From a virus: a stretch of 20,855 bases of DNA. Positions 5,197 to 12,269 of the stretch are shown here, piece by piece (position 1 is the stretch's first letter; every line of letters begins with the position of its first letter). Location: positions 1 to 20,855 of the IMG/VR virus record IMGVR_UViG_3300037137_000530; one strand, written 5' to 3'. The notes under the pieces are model-generated. The model was not told the DNA's origin and made no database searches. It was given only the letters and a program-made list of their open reading frames with translations. The position numbers and the translations under genes are program-made.

Positions 5197-7386
5197 ATGG
5201 CGGAAATGATGAAAAAAGAAATGGACGGCGATCATCCCGCTAAACATTACCTGGTCGTTGACGATCCGCAAACCGTGACCACCTGGCACTTACGTGTTAT
5301 GGGCATGGATGGCAAGCCGGATCATACCCTGATGGGTGCTGCCTGGGCAGCCCTACACGGCGGTTATCGTGGCAGCAAGTACGAGGGACCGAACAAACAA
5401 AAAGCCATCGACAAACTGACCGCGTTGTATGCCAGTGAGAACATGAACACGCCAGGCAAGACGCGCACCGTTGAGGAATGGCTCGCGGGAGAGATGAAAG
5501 TCGGGCGTACCATCAGCGCGGATACCGCGACCCAACTTCAATCCATTTTGGACATCGTAACTAAACTGCTCGGATTGGAAGAAGCGGACGCCGCGGAAGA
5601 CGCCGCCGAACCCCAGGGCATGATGAGCATGAACGAAACCCTGGTCCAATTCGGTGATGCGGTCAAGGCCATTTCAACTGATGATGGTAAGGTCAAAGTA
5701 GGCGGTTACCTGGTGCGATTTACCCCCAGGGGTGACTATGACGCCTCTTACAATCGGGACCGGTTCGACAAAACCACTGATTTTGACTTTGACTTTCCCG
5801 GAAAGTCCACGGCTTATTTCAACCATGGGCTGGATAACACCCTAAAAAAGCGGCGGCTTTCCCCTGTCATACTGAGCGCGGATGACGTGGGCATCTGGGC
5901 CGAAGGATTGCTGGATGAGCGCGACAAGTACGAGGCGATCCTCGCCGAGCTTGCCAAAGATGGCCTGCTCGGTTGGTCGTCCGGCGTACCTGCCCATCTA
6001 GTGGACCGTGAGAAAGAGGGCAAGGGTCATCTGATCACTTACTGGCCGCTGGGCAAAGACGCTTCTTATACCCACACCCCGGCGGAGCCGCGCAACGTGG
6101 TACTACCGCTCAAGTCGTTACATATGACCCCCGCTAAATTGCAGGAGTCAATTGAATCTAAACCAATTAATCATGAGGAGTCAGAAATGCCAGAAATCGA
6201 CGTTAAAACGAGTTTACAAGACGCGGCTAAGGCCGAGGCCAAAGTCTACATGGATGCCTTCATCGAGGAATTCAAGCGGACTGCGCCTGCTACGATCAAA
6301 GCCAGCATGGCGGTGCAGGTAACGCAGGACGAGGCCGACATCCCATTCAAAACCATGGGCGCGCAGCTCGCGGCGGTCAAACAAGCGACCCTGACCCAGG
6401 GCCGTGAGCTTGCCCCACGACTCAAGGCGCTCAATATCAAGGCGCTGGGCGCGAACGAGTTGATCGGTTCGGAAGGTGGCTTTTTGCTCGAGCCAACCTT
6501 TGCCGCCGCGTTGCTCACCCCCGTGCATGCTACCGGGCCATTTTCCAGCCGGGCGTCAAAGCTGCCTATCGGTCCCAACTCCAACGGCGTAACCGTGCGG
6601 GCGGTGGATGAAATTAGCCGTGTGGCTGGCGCTCGCTGGGGTGGTATCCAAGGCTATCGCCTGAACGAAGCCGGGACCGCAACCGCTTCCCAGCCAAGTT
6701 TTCGGCTGGTCGAGTTGCGGCTCAAAAAATACGTGGTGTTATGCTATGCCACGGAAGAATTGATGATTGATACGATTGCGTTGGGTGCGATCATGCAGCA
6801 GGGCTGCTCGGAAGAATTTGACGTGCTGGTCAATGAAGACATCGTCAACGGCACCGGCGTCGGCGGTCCGCTGGGGATCATGGCCTCCCCCGCCCTAATT
6901 TCGGTAACGAAAGAGAGCGGGCAGGCGGCTGCCACCATCGTGACGCAGAACATCTTAAACATGTGGAAACGGATGCACCCCGCCAGTAAGGGAAATTCGG
7001 TGTGGTACATCAATACCGACTGCACCAGCCAAATCTACGCTATGAGCATGGCGGTCGGTACGGGCGGTATGCCGATGTTTATGCTGCCTGGTTCCCTGCC
7101 CAATTCTCCCGCCGGAACCTTGATGGGTCGCCCGGTGATCGAGACCGAGTACAACCAGACCTGCGGCACCACGGGCGATATCATCCTCGCGGACATGAGC
7201 CAGTACGCCATGATTGACCGGGATGTACAGAGCGCGAGCAGCATCCACCTGCAATTCTTGACCGACCAGCTCGCCTTCAGGTTTATCTATCGCTGCGACG
7301 GACAGCCAAAAGTGGCCTCGCCGCTGACCCCACTGCATGGTTCCAACACCCTCAGCCCATTTGTCGCGCTCAACACTCGTGCATAA
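5197..7386 (+). CDS. Fusion: small N-terminal domain, prohead protease and HK97 major capsid protein
   Basis: This frame encodes 729 residues in three parts. Residues about 12-88 form a compact domain (HYLVVDDPQTVTTWHLRV, then LMGAAWAALHGGYRG) that I have no firm name for. Residues about 160-320 are an S78/U35-type prohead protease, with His210 in FNHG and a Ser in GWSSG (Ser261 probable nucleophile). Residues 331-729 are an HK97-fold capsid protein with an N-terminal scaffold-like helix (331-420), the usual GSEGGFLLEP transition and a C-terminal core (GGPLGIM, IILADMSQYAMIDRD). GGAGGTG nine bases upstream selects this ATG; a frame-compatible ATG at 5131 has a poorly spaced GGAG and would place the upstream hairpin in coding sequence. 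The protease would cut the scaffold segment from capsid subunits. A second start inside the gene probably makes capsid protein alone. Confidence 0.88.
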   Translation: MAEMMKKEMDGDHPAKHYLVVDDPQTVTTWHLRVMGMDGKPDHTLMGAAWAALHGGYRGSKYEGPNKQKAIDKLTALYASENMNTPGKTRTVEEWLAGEMKVGRTISADTATQLQSILDIVTKLLGLEEADAAEDAAEPQGMMSMNETLVQFGDAVKAISTDDGKVKVGGYLVRFTPRGDYDASYNRDRFDKTTDFDFDFPGKSTAYFNHGLDNTLKKRRLSPVILSADDVGIWAEGLLDERDKYEAILAELAKDGLLGWSSGVPAHLVDREKEGKGHLITYWPLGKDASYTHTPAEPRNVVLPLKSLHMTPAKLQESIESKPINHEESEMPEIDVKTSLQDAAKAEAKVYMDAFIEEFKRTAPATIKASMAVQVTQDEADIPFKTMGAQLAAVKQATLTQGRELAPRLKALNIKALGANELIGSEGGFLLEPTFAAALLTPVHATGPFSSRASKLPIGPNSNGVTVRAVDEISRVAGARWGGIQGYRLNEAGTATASQPSFRLVELRLKKYVVLCYATEELMIDTIALGAIMQQGCSEEFDVLVNEDIVNGTGVGGPLGIMASPALISVTKESGQAAATIVTQNILNMWKRMHPASKGNSVWYINTDCTSQIYAMSMAVGTGGMPMFMLPGSLPNSPAGTLMGRPVIETEYNQTCGTTGDIILADMSQYAMIDRDVQSASSIHLQFLTDQLAFRFIYRCDGQPKVASPLTPLHGSNTLSPFVALNTRA
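6175..6189 (+). promoter_or_regulatory. Internal ribosome binding site and in-frame start for the major capsid protein
   Basis: GAGGAG is followed after six bases by ATG, in frame with the long protease-capsid gene. It lies exactly at the domain boundary, after the protease and before the scaffold-like helix (MPEIDVKTSLQDAAKA). Initiation here would give a 399-residue capsid protein ending at 7386 without protease. Capsid protein is needed in hundreds of copies and protease in few, so such a nested start would solve the stoichiometry problem. The alternative reading is that the motif merely encodes His-Glu-Glu-Ser-Glu-Met by chance. Confidence 0.7.
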
Positions 7387-7397
7387 AGGAGCATGAA

Positions 7398-7898
7398 ATG
7401 CCAGTAAACTTTTGTTTTCCTGAAAATTGCAAAGTTGTAAACGGTTATGCTCCCCGTGTTGGGGCAGCCGCCGCGGTCACCGGGGCTTATATCAGCCTCA
7501 AGAACATCCAGCGAGCCTGGGTTGTGTTTCACTACTTCCAGGCTGACGCCAACGCTATCACGTTCAACGTACTCAAGGCGACTGACGTTGCGGCAAGCGG
7601 CTCGATCGCGACCGATGTTCTTATGCCGATCTGGTCCAACCTGGCCTGCGCCGTCAGTGACTTGCTGGTCCGGCGCACGGATGCCATCAGTTATGCGGCG
7701 GGCACCGGTGCGGCTTCCAAAATGATTATCATGGAAGTCGATCCAGATGCTTTGGGACAATTGGCCGGGGTGCAGTATGACTGTATCGCGGGGTATTCGA
7801 CCGCCATCGCTGCTGCTCAGTATCTGGGCATCACCTACGTGTTGCAGCCGCGCTACCAATCTCGTGTCTTGACCCAGCCGACCGTCGTGACTGACTAA
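7398..7898 (+). CDS. Putative head decoration or minor structural protein
   Basis: The 166-residue product has no catalytic motif and no membrane segment. It is rich in Ala, Val and Thr, alternates short beta-prone stretches (VTGAYISLKNIQRAWVVFHY near residues 27-46) and ends with a beta-rich tail (YLGITYVLQPRYQ). This composition and the place directly after the major capsid gene suggest a capsid decoration or other virion structural protein. AAAGGAG lies ahead of the ATG and overlaps the capsid stop codon region. I do not recognise a named family, so the function is inferred from position. The 48 bases after its stop hold a GC-rich hairpin and the ribosome binding site of the next gene. Confidence 0.6.
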   Translation: MPVNFCFPENCKVVNGYAPRVGAAAAVTGAYISLKNIQRAWVVFHYFQADANAITFNVLKATDVAASGSIATDVLMPIWSNLACAVSDLLVRRTDAISYAAGTGAASKMIIMEVDPDALGQLAGVQYDCIAGYSTAIAAAQYLGITYVLQPRYQSRVLTQPTVVTD

Positions 7899-7912
7899 CA
7901 CCAGATGCCGAA

Positions 7913-7934
7913 GGGCGGGTGTAACAGCCCGCCC
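7913..7934 (+). promoter_or_regulatory. Intercistronic hairpin 1 abutting a ribosome binding site
   Basis: GGGCGGG (7913-7919) pairs perfectly with CCCGCCC (7928-7934) around the loop TGTAACAG. AAAGGAG begins at the next base and ATG follows at 7947. There is no T-run, so this is not an intrinsic terminator. The same design recurs at 8943 and 10365. A role in translation tuning, mRNA processing or mRNA stability is inference. Confidence 0.75.
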
Positions 7935-7946
7935 AAAGGAGAAAAC

Positions 7947-8429
7947 ATGCCAATCTATACCCAAGATAAACGGAACGCGCAAGCGGACGTGACGTTAGGG
8001 TTGCGCGTGGATCGTGCGGCGGCGCTGGTGGTTACGGGCACGAACAACATCTTCACCATCACCGGCGGGCGCGTGCTGCTGACCTGCCTGCTGGGCGAGA
8101 TCTCGGTACAAATCGCAGCTACCGCCACCACCCTGCAAATCTCCAGCCTTCGAACCGACGTGACTACGCCAGTGGCTACTGTGCTGGATATCGCCTCGGC
8201 TGATATCCAATCCATGGCTCCAGGGCGCATGTTCACCCTGCCCGACGCGGTAGGTTCGGCCTTGACCATCTCGACCGGATCAAGCGCGGCGCTGGTGACC
8301 AAAGTGCGCTACGTTATCCCAACCGGAGCGTTGCGGCTGGTCGCCTCGGCCTCGCCCGCCACCGGCACGGTCAAATGGTCGGTATGGTACTGGCCCATTG
8401 ATGATGGCGCTTACGTAAGCGCGGCTTAA
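7947..8429 (+). CDS. Putative virion structural protein A (first copy of a tandem pair)
   Basis: This 160-residue beta-rich protein carries GLRVDRAAALV near the N-terminus (about residues 18-28), GGRVLLTCLLGE (about 40-51) and ends with GTVKWSVWYWPIDDGAYVSAA-like sequence. The same landmarks in the same order occur in the next gene, so the two are clear paralogues from tandem duplication. No signal peptide, membrane span or catalytic motif is visible. Location among capsid and head-tail genes suggests a capsid decoration, spike or neck protein. The start is set by AAAGGAG five bases before the ATG; an upstream in-frame start would translate through hairpin 1 and is rejected. Confidence 0.65.
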   Translation: MPIYTQDKRNAQADVTLGLRVDRAAALVVTGTNNIFTITGGRVLLTCLLGEISVQIAATATTLQISSLRTDVTTPVATVLDIASADIQSMAPGRMFTLPDAVGSALTISTGSSAALVTKVRYVIPTGALRLVASASPATGTVKWSVWYWPIDDGAYVSAA

Positions 8430-8442
8430 AGGAGACGATAAA

Positions 8443-8928
8443 ATGCCACAATATAACGAGGATTCAAGCGCACGGCAGTTTATCGCCGACAACATCGGCG
8501 GGTTACGGGTTGACCGTGCCGCCGCGTTGGTTACTGCCGCCACTGTTGCCCTATTCAATGTCGTCGGCGGGCGGGTGCTGCTGCTCAACTTCCTGGGCGA
8601 GGTCGCCACCATCATGGACGGGACCGCTTGTACACTGCGTATCCAGGCATTGACCACGGATGCGACCGCGGTGCAAACGTTCCTCACCTCCGCGGTGACC
8701 GACTGCGCCAACGACACAAAGGGCACGATGTACACCCTACCGGCGGCGGTTGCCTCTGACCTGGTCAAGTCTACCAACAACAGCGCGGCAGTATCCAGCA
8801 CCCAAACGCCACTGGTAATCAAAACGGGGGCGTTGAATTTGATAGGGGGCGGTGCGAGTGCAGGCACGATCAAATGGTCAGCCTGGTACATCCCGCTGGA
8901 TGACGGCGCGTACATGGCGGCGGCCTAA
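8443..8928 (+). CDS. Putative virion structural protein A' (second copy of a tandem pair)
   Basis: This 161-residue protein is a diverged copy of the preceding one: it shares GLRVDRAAALV, GGRVLLLNFLGE and a near-identical C-terminal pattern (GTIKWSAWYIPLDDGAYMAAA differs mainly at hydrophobic positions). By eye about two-fifths or more of positions agree. The middle is more divergent (CTLRIQALTTDATA). It has its own AGGAG site nine bases before the ATG and only 13 bases separate it from the first copy, with no hairpin between them. Two related proteins may form hetero-oligomers or occupy different virion sites; this is not shown by the sequence. Confidence 0.65.
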   Translation: MPQYNEDSSARQFIADNIGGLRVDRAAALVTAATVALFNVVGGRVLLLNFLGEVATIMDGTACTLRIQALTTDATAVQTFLTSAVTDCANDTKGTMYTLPAAVASDLVKSTNNSAAVSSTQTPLVIKTGALNLIGGGASAGTIKWSAWYIPLDDGAYMAAA

Positions 8929-8942
8929 ATCGACTTTTTATG

Positions 8943-8962
8943 GGGGGGTAGCAATACCCCCC
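8943..8962 (+). promoter_or_regulatory. Intercistronic hairpin 2 with GCAA tetraloop abutting a ribosome binding site
   Basis: GGGGGGTA (8943-8950) pairs with TACCCCCC (8955-8962), closing a GCAA loop, which belongs to the very stable GNRA class. AAAGGAT starts at the next base and ATG follows at 8978. There is no T-run. The arms share no sequence with hairpin 1 beyond being G-rich and C-rich, but the architecture is the same. Confidence 0.75.
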
Positions 8963-8977
8963 AAAGGATAAAAATAA

Positions 8978-9655
8978 ATGGCACAAAATACGACTGATGT
9001 TTATGGCAACACGCGGGCCACTACTGAGATTTTTAACGGTAGTCAAGGCCAGGAAGCCCCGATGTTGTTTAACAATCGCGGTGATGAGCTCGTCGCGCAG
9101 GCACTACCCAGTAAAGCTGAATTGACCCGCATGGGCGCCATGTGGACCATGCGTACTGCCACCGGCTCCGTGTTTACCGCGGTGGTTGGCTTGCCGACCA
9201 CCCTGGCCGTGGCAATCCTGTACAATGGCGAGCCCTCCGGTGGCAAGTCCTACGTGATTGACAGTGCTTTCTATCTCAACTCGGCAACCAGTTTTGCTGC
9301 GGTCAACCAGGTCGCGCTGATTGCGCAACTCCAGGGACCGGCGGTCGCCACCAAGCCGACCGGCTCGACCACTACCACCATAATCAACTCATGCAACGGC
9401 AAACCCACCTATGGCGGGGCGGCCTTGCGGGCGATCAACGTAACCACGATGGTCGCGGATTATTGGACCGTGCTTGCGCCATCCTCGACCACTACCGCCG
9501 CCGCGACCTTGGGCCTGGGCGTCTATGCCGAATTATGGGGCGGGTTTATCGTGCCCCCTGGCGGCGCTTTTGGCATCAACCTGGTTTCTGGTATCGTCAC
9601 CGGTACGGGCATCGTGGGCATCACCTGGGCGGAAGTTCAACTGGCGCTGGGATAA
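8978..9655 (+). CDS. Putative virion structural protein B (first copy of a second tandem pair)
   Basis: This 225-residue protein is Ala/Thr/Gly-rich and beta-prone, with landmarks FNNRGDELVAQALPSKAEL (about residues 31-49), NGEPSGGKSYVID (about 82-94), TTAAATLG and the C-terminal run GINLVSGI followed by GITWAEVQLALG. The next gene shares all of these, making a second tandem pair next to pair A/A'. No enzyme motif or membrane span is seen. It is probably a head or neck structural component; no named family is recognised. Hairpin 2 and AAAGGAT precede the ATG. The stop codon is embedded in the AAGGAGAT site of the second copy. Confidence 0.65.
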   Translation: MAQNTTDVYGNTRATTEIFNGSQGQEAPMLFNNRGDELVAQALPSKAELTRMGAMWTMRTATGSVFTAVVGLPTTLAVAILYNGEPSGGKSYVIDSAFYLNSATSFAAVNQVALIAQLQGPAVATKPTGSTTTTIINSCNGKPTYGGAALRAINVTTMVADYWTVLAPSSTTTAAATLGLGVYAELWGGFIVPPGGAFGINLVSGIVTGTGIVGITWAEVQLALG

Positions 9656-9668
9656 GGAGATATCCATA

Positions 9669-10349
9669 ATGGCAAATACAACGACTGATGAGTTTGGAAT
9701 TGTAAGGGCCGTTGCGGATATCTATAACCTGCCGCAAGGCGGTGACATCCAGATGACGTTCAACAACCGCGGCGACCAGCTCTATGCGCAGGCGCTTCCC
9801 CCCAAAGCGGAGATCGTGCGCATGGGTTACATGTGGACCTGTCGCCAGACTGCCGCCGCTGCCTTCACCCATGTAGCCGCGCTCCCAACCACACGCGCTG
9901 AACTGTTCGTTATGAACAACGAACCGTCGGGCGGTAAATGTTATGTGATCGATACCGTCTGGTCGCTGAACGTCACTACGAGCATGGCGGCGGTCAACCA
10001 GTTAGGGTTGATCGTCCAGATTGTCCCGGCGGCTACCATGGTCGCCCCCACGCATGATGCGACGACCAGCTTTATCGACTCGCGCAATGGCAAGGCGTCT
10101 TACACGGGCAATATGAAACGCGCGGTTGCGCAGGCTACCGGCTGTTTTACCGATTTGTGGACCCTGTTGGCCACGTCAGTTTACACGACCGCGGCTGCCA
10201 CCCTGGGCACCGCGACCTTCGCCGAAGTTTGGGGCGGGCTGATTATCCCGCCTGGCGCCGGTTTGGGTATCAACCTGGTTTCAGGTATCGCGGTAGGAAA
10301 GTCTATCGTGGGCTTTTCCTGGGCTGAGTTACAGCTCCCCCTGGCGTAA
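9669..10349 (+). CDS. Putative virion structural protein B' (second copy of a second tandem pair)
   Basis: The 226-residue product matches the preceding protein along its full length: FNNRGDQLYAQALPPKAEI, NNEPSGGKCYVID, TTAAATLG, GINLVSGI and a similar ending (GFSWAELQLPLA). About half of the positions agree by eye, and stretches around GGCATCAACCTGG are still alike in DNA. The ATG is chosen because AAGGAGAT lies just upstream and the protein then aligns with its paralogue from the first residues; a longer in-frame start inside the first copy is rejected. Function is unknown, probably virion structural. Its 3' end is followed by hairpin 3. Confidence 0.65.
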   Translation: MANTTTDEFGIVRAVADIYNLPQGGDIQMTFNNRGDQLYAQALPPKAEIVRMGYMWTCRQTAAAAFTHVAALPTTRAELFVMNNEPSGGKCYVIDTVWSLNVTTSMAAVNQLGLIVQIVPAATMVAPTHDATTSFIDSRNGKASYTGNMKRAVAQATGCFTDLWTLLATSVYTTAAATLGTATFAEVWGGLIIPPGAGLGINLVSGIAVGKSIVGFSWAELQLPLA

Positions 10350-10364
10350 CTCGCCTTATTGGTA

Positions 10365-10410
10365 GGGTGTGGGATGTTCTCCTTCCTCCCCATCCCACAC
10401 CCAAAGGAGA
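10365..10410 (+). promoter_or_regulatory. Intercistronic hairpin 3 whose loop is complementary to the adjacent ribosome binding site
   Basis: GGGTGTGGGATG (10365-10376) pairs without mismatch with CATCCCACACCC (10391-10402), a 12-bp stem. AAAGGAG starts directly at its foot and ATG follows at 10414. The 14-base loop contains TCTCCTT (10378-10384), the exact reverse complement of AAGGAGA (10404-10410). Loop pairing to the ribosome binding site would give an H-type pseudoknot that hides it. The stem is certain; the pseudoknot is a hypothesis. Confidence 0.75.
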
Positions 10411-10413
10411 CCC

Positions 10414-11034
10414 ATGGCATACGCGGCAAAGGTAGACATCAAAGCGCGGATACCAATATTAACGACTGACACGAGTCAGGATGCGTTTATTGATACCCTG
10501 TGTCTCAATGTCAAGGCGGTGATTGATTCTTACTGTGATAACACATTTGAATCAGTCAACGCGACCCGGAAATTTGACATGCCCCGTAGATCACGCAGGT
10601 TATTGCTGGACGAGTGGATGCTTACATGCACCAGCGTGACCAACGGTAACGGGGTTCTTATTCCTGCTACTGAGTATATCTTGGAGGATTACAACAACCC
10701 GCCATATTACGCTATCGTGTTGACGCCGATCACTTCCTATTATTGGCTGCCGGATACTAAGATGAACCCTCAACGGGCGATAACAGTAGTGGGCACATGG
10801 GGTTATACCGCGACGGCTCCCCTGGACATCCAGGAGGCAGCGCAACGATTGGTAGTTTCGTGGTTCCGCAGCCGGGACGGATTAAATGCCGGACCCACGC
10901 GGGCCATCGTCACCGCCGCCGGGGTTGAGATTGCCTCGACCACGTTTCCCGAAGATGTAGCGGAATTATTGGCTCCTTACAAACGGATTGCGCTGTCCAC
11001 CCAAATCGGGCGCACGTTGGGAGAGTTTTACTAA
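10414..11034 (+). CDS. Head-tail connector (HK97 gp6-like adaptor)
   Basis: Adaptor proteins of this family form a ring under the portal and begin the neck. The 206-residue protein has the expected layout: N-terminal helices after an AYAAKVDIKARIPI opening, a middle beta hairpin with GVLIPATEYILEDYN, then WGYTATAPLDIQEAAQRLV (about residues 130-148), where the GWGY-like segment followed by P.DI..AA is characteristic of the gp6 family. AAAGGAG five bases before the ATG sets the start; the upstream GTG in the same frame lies inside hairpin 3. The next gene begins at the base after the stop codon. Confidence 0.8.
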   Translation: MAYAAKVDIKARIPILTTDTSQDAFIDTLCLNVKAVIDSYCDNTFESVNATRKFDMPRRSRRLLLDEWMLTCTSVTNGNGVLIPATEYILEDYNNPPYYAIVLTPITSYYWLPDTKMNPQRAITVVGTWGYTATAPLDIQEAAQRLVVSWFRSRDGLNAGPTRAIVTAAGVEIASTTFPEDVAELLAPYKRIALSTQIGRTLGEFY

Positions 11035-11478
11035 ATGGCTCTGGCAATTAAATCTATCGCGGATCTGATTTCGGGTATCACCATTACCGGGGTGACCATC
11101 AATACCCTGGCAACCCTGAACAAGTGGGAGTTTACGGGGCCAACGCTTTTTCCCGACCCCGTAGATTTTGTAACCAACGTCACATTTACCCGGGACTCTT
11201 TCGGAACAAATGCCACAGCAAAAGCACACCTCGAATATACCCTGCATTACACGTTTGCTTACGCCTGGGTTGGCAGTGGGTATAACCTGTGGTCAATTTA
11301 TGACGGCATGACCACCTTGTTTGGTCAAATCCTGGACGCACTATTAGCTCTGGATGTCGCGGGCGCGGTTGATTTACAGCTGGCTGAGGTGTTTAATTTT
11401 GGGCAGGTAATTATCCCCAATGATACCGCCTGGCACGGTTGTAAAATCGCGCTGCGCGTGTTGGAATTTTTGAACTGA
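11035..11478 (+). CDS. Putative tail terminator/tail completion protein
   Basis: The 147-residue protein starts immediately after the adaptor stop codon. It begins with a helix (IKSIADLISGI), has a central strand region rich in aromatic residues (LEYTLHYTFAYAWVGSG, about residues 67-83), a helix (MTTLFGQILDALLAL) and a C-terminal strand pair (FGQVIIPNDTAWHGCKIALRV). This strand-helix-strand order and place between the adaptor and the tail tube resemble tail terminator proteins of the gpU/gp10 group. No decisive motif is seen. An alternative is a stopper or head-closure protein. Confidence 0.5.
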   Translation: MALAIKSIADLISGITITGVTINTLATLNKWEFTGPTLFPDPVDFVTNVTFTRDSFGTNATAKAHLEYTLHYTFAYAWVGSGYNLWSIYDGMTTLFGQILDALLALDVAGAVDLQLAEVFNFGQVIIPNDTAWHGCKIALRVLEFLN

Positions 11479-11486
11479 GGTAATTG

Positions 11487-12266
11487 ATGCCAAGACAATT
11501 AAATCGTAACAACCGAGTTTACATCGGCGGTCGGGATTACTCCGGGGCCGGGGTCGCCATTGGGCCATGTGTATCTCAGTATAACCCGGTCGACATGACT
11601 GTTCCCATGGCCGATGCGGTGCATGGCAAGTTGCCCGGACAGGCGCATTTTACCCCCACCCAGTTTCGCGGGGTGCTTGATAACACCGCGACCACGGGCC
11701 TGCATATCAACCTGGCTACGCCTGGGCAGGCGCGCGCGGTGATGGCGATTATGGGCATGGTCGCGGCGCCTGCCATCGGCGCGCCGGCCTATTGCGGCGT
11801 GTTTGAGCAAACCGGGTATGAGGCGACCATATCCAATGATTTCGCGGTGGTCAATATCCCCTTTGGCGGGTTGGATCAGCCTAGTTGGACGGCCAATTAC
11901 CGTCAATGCTGGGGTAATCTGCTCCACCTGATGGGTTCAGAAACCGGCGTCAACTCCGCCAACACCAACATGGACGGCCTGGCGCAGTCCACCCTGGGTG
12001 GGGTGATGTGGTATCAGATTACCTCGATCACCGGTGGTACAGGGGTGACACTCAGTATTGACGATAGTGCTACCGGGGTAGGCGCGTGGGCGACCCTGAC
12101 CGGATCGAGCGTGACCGTGGCAACTGCGACCCCGCCCGTGGGCGGATTTGTCGCCCTGGCTAATAATCAAACTGTCAAGCAATATACCCGCTGGCAGATC
12201 GTATTCAACGGCGGCGCATCCGCCTGTACATTCGCAATGGCCTTTGTAAGAGGCACAGGAGCTTAA
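11487..12266 (+). CDS. Major tail (tube) protein, candidate
   Basis: The 259-residue protein is beta-rich. Its N-terminus (NNRVYIGGRDYSG) and long middle (PTQFRGVLDNTATTG) fit tail-tube-type proteins. The C-terminal third is the most telling: GGVMWYQITSITGGTGVTLS, IDDSATGVGAWATLTG and the terminal TRWQIVFNGGASACTF with AMAFVRG reproduce the order of strands seen at the end of many siphovirus tube proteins. Location between the terminator candidate and the assembly chaperones is where the tube gene normally lies. GAGGT about six bases before ATG selects this start over an adjacent TTG. The tube protein polymerises around the tape measure protein. Confidence 0.7.
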   Translation: MPRQLNRNNRVYIGGRDYSGAGVAIGPCVSQYNPVDMTVPMADAVHGKLPGQAHFTPTQFRGVLDNTATTGLHINLATPGQARAVMAIMGMVAAPAIGAPAYCGVFEQTGYEATISNDFAVVNIPFGGLDQPSWTANYRQCWGNLLHLMGSETGVNSANTNMDGLAQSTLGGVMWYQITSITGGTGVTLSIDDSATGVGAWATLTGSSVTVATATPPVGGFVALANNQTVKQYTRWQIVFNGGASACTFAMAFVRGTGA

Positions 12267-12269
12267 ATT

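Noticed and set aside
7913-7934. Hairpins 1-3 as Rho-independent terminators
   Set aside because: None is followed by a T-run; each runs directly into AAAGGA and a start codon.
7287-7982. Long open frame on the minus strand (231 codons)
   Set aside because: It crosses the end of the capsid gene, the decoration gene and hairpin 1, has no ribosome binding site and no recognisable motif, and its composition mirrors the coding frames on the other strand.
8280-8915. Long open frame on the minus strand (211 codons) opposite the A/A' genes
   Set aside because: It lies over well-supported paralogous genes and looks like a mirror frame produced by their codon use.
9474-9668. N-terminal extension of protein B' into the preceding gene
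   Set aside because: The alignment with protein B starts at 9669, where a good ribosome binding site exists; the extension is an out-of-frame shadow of the first copy.
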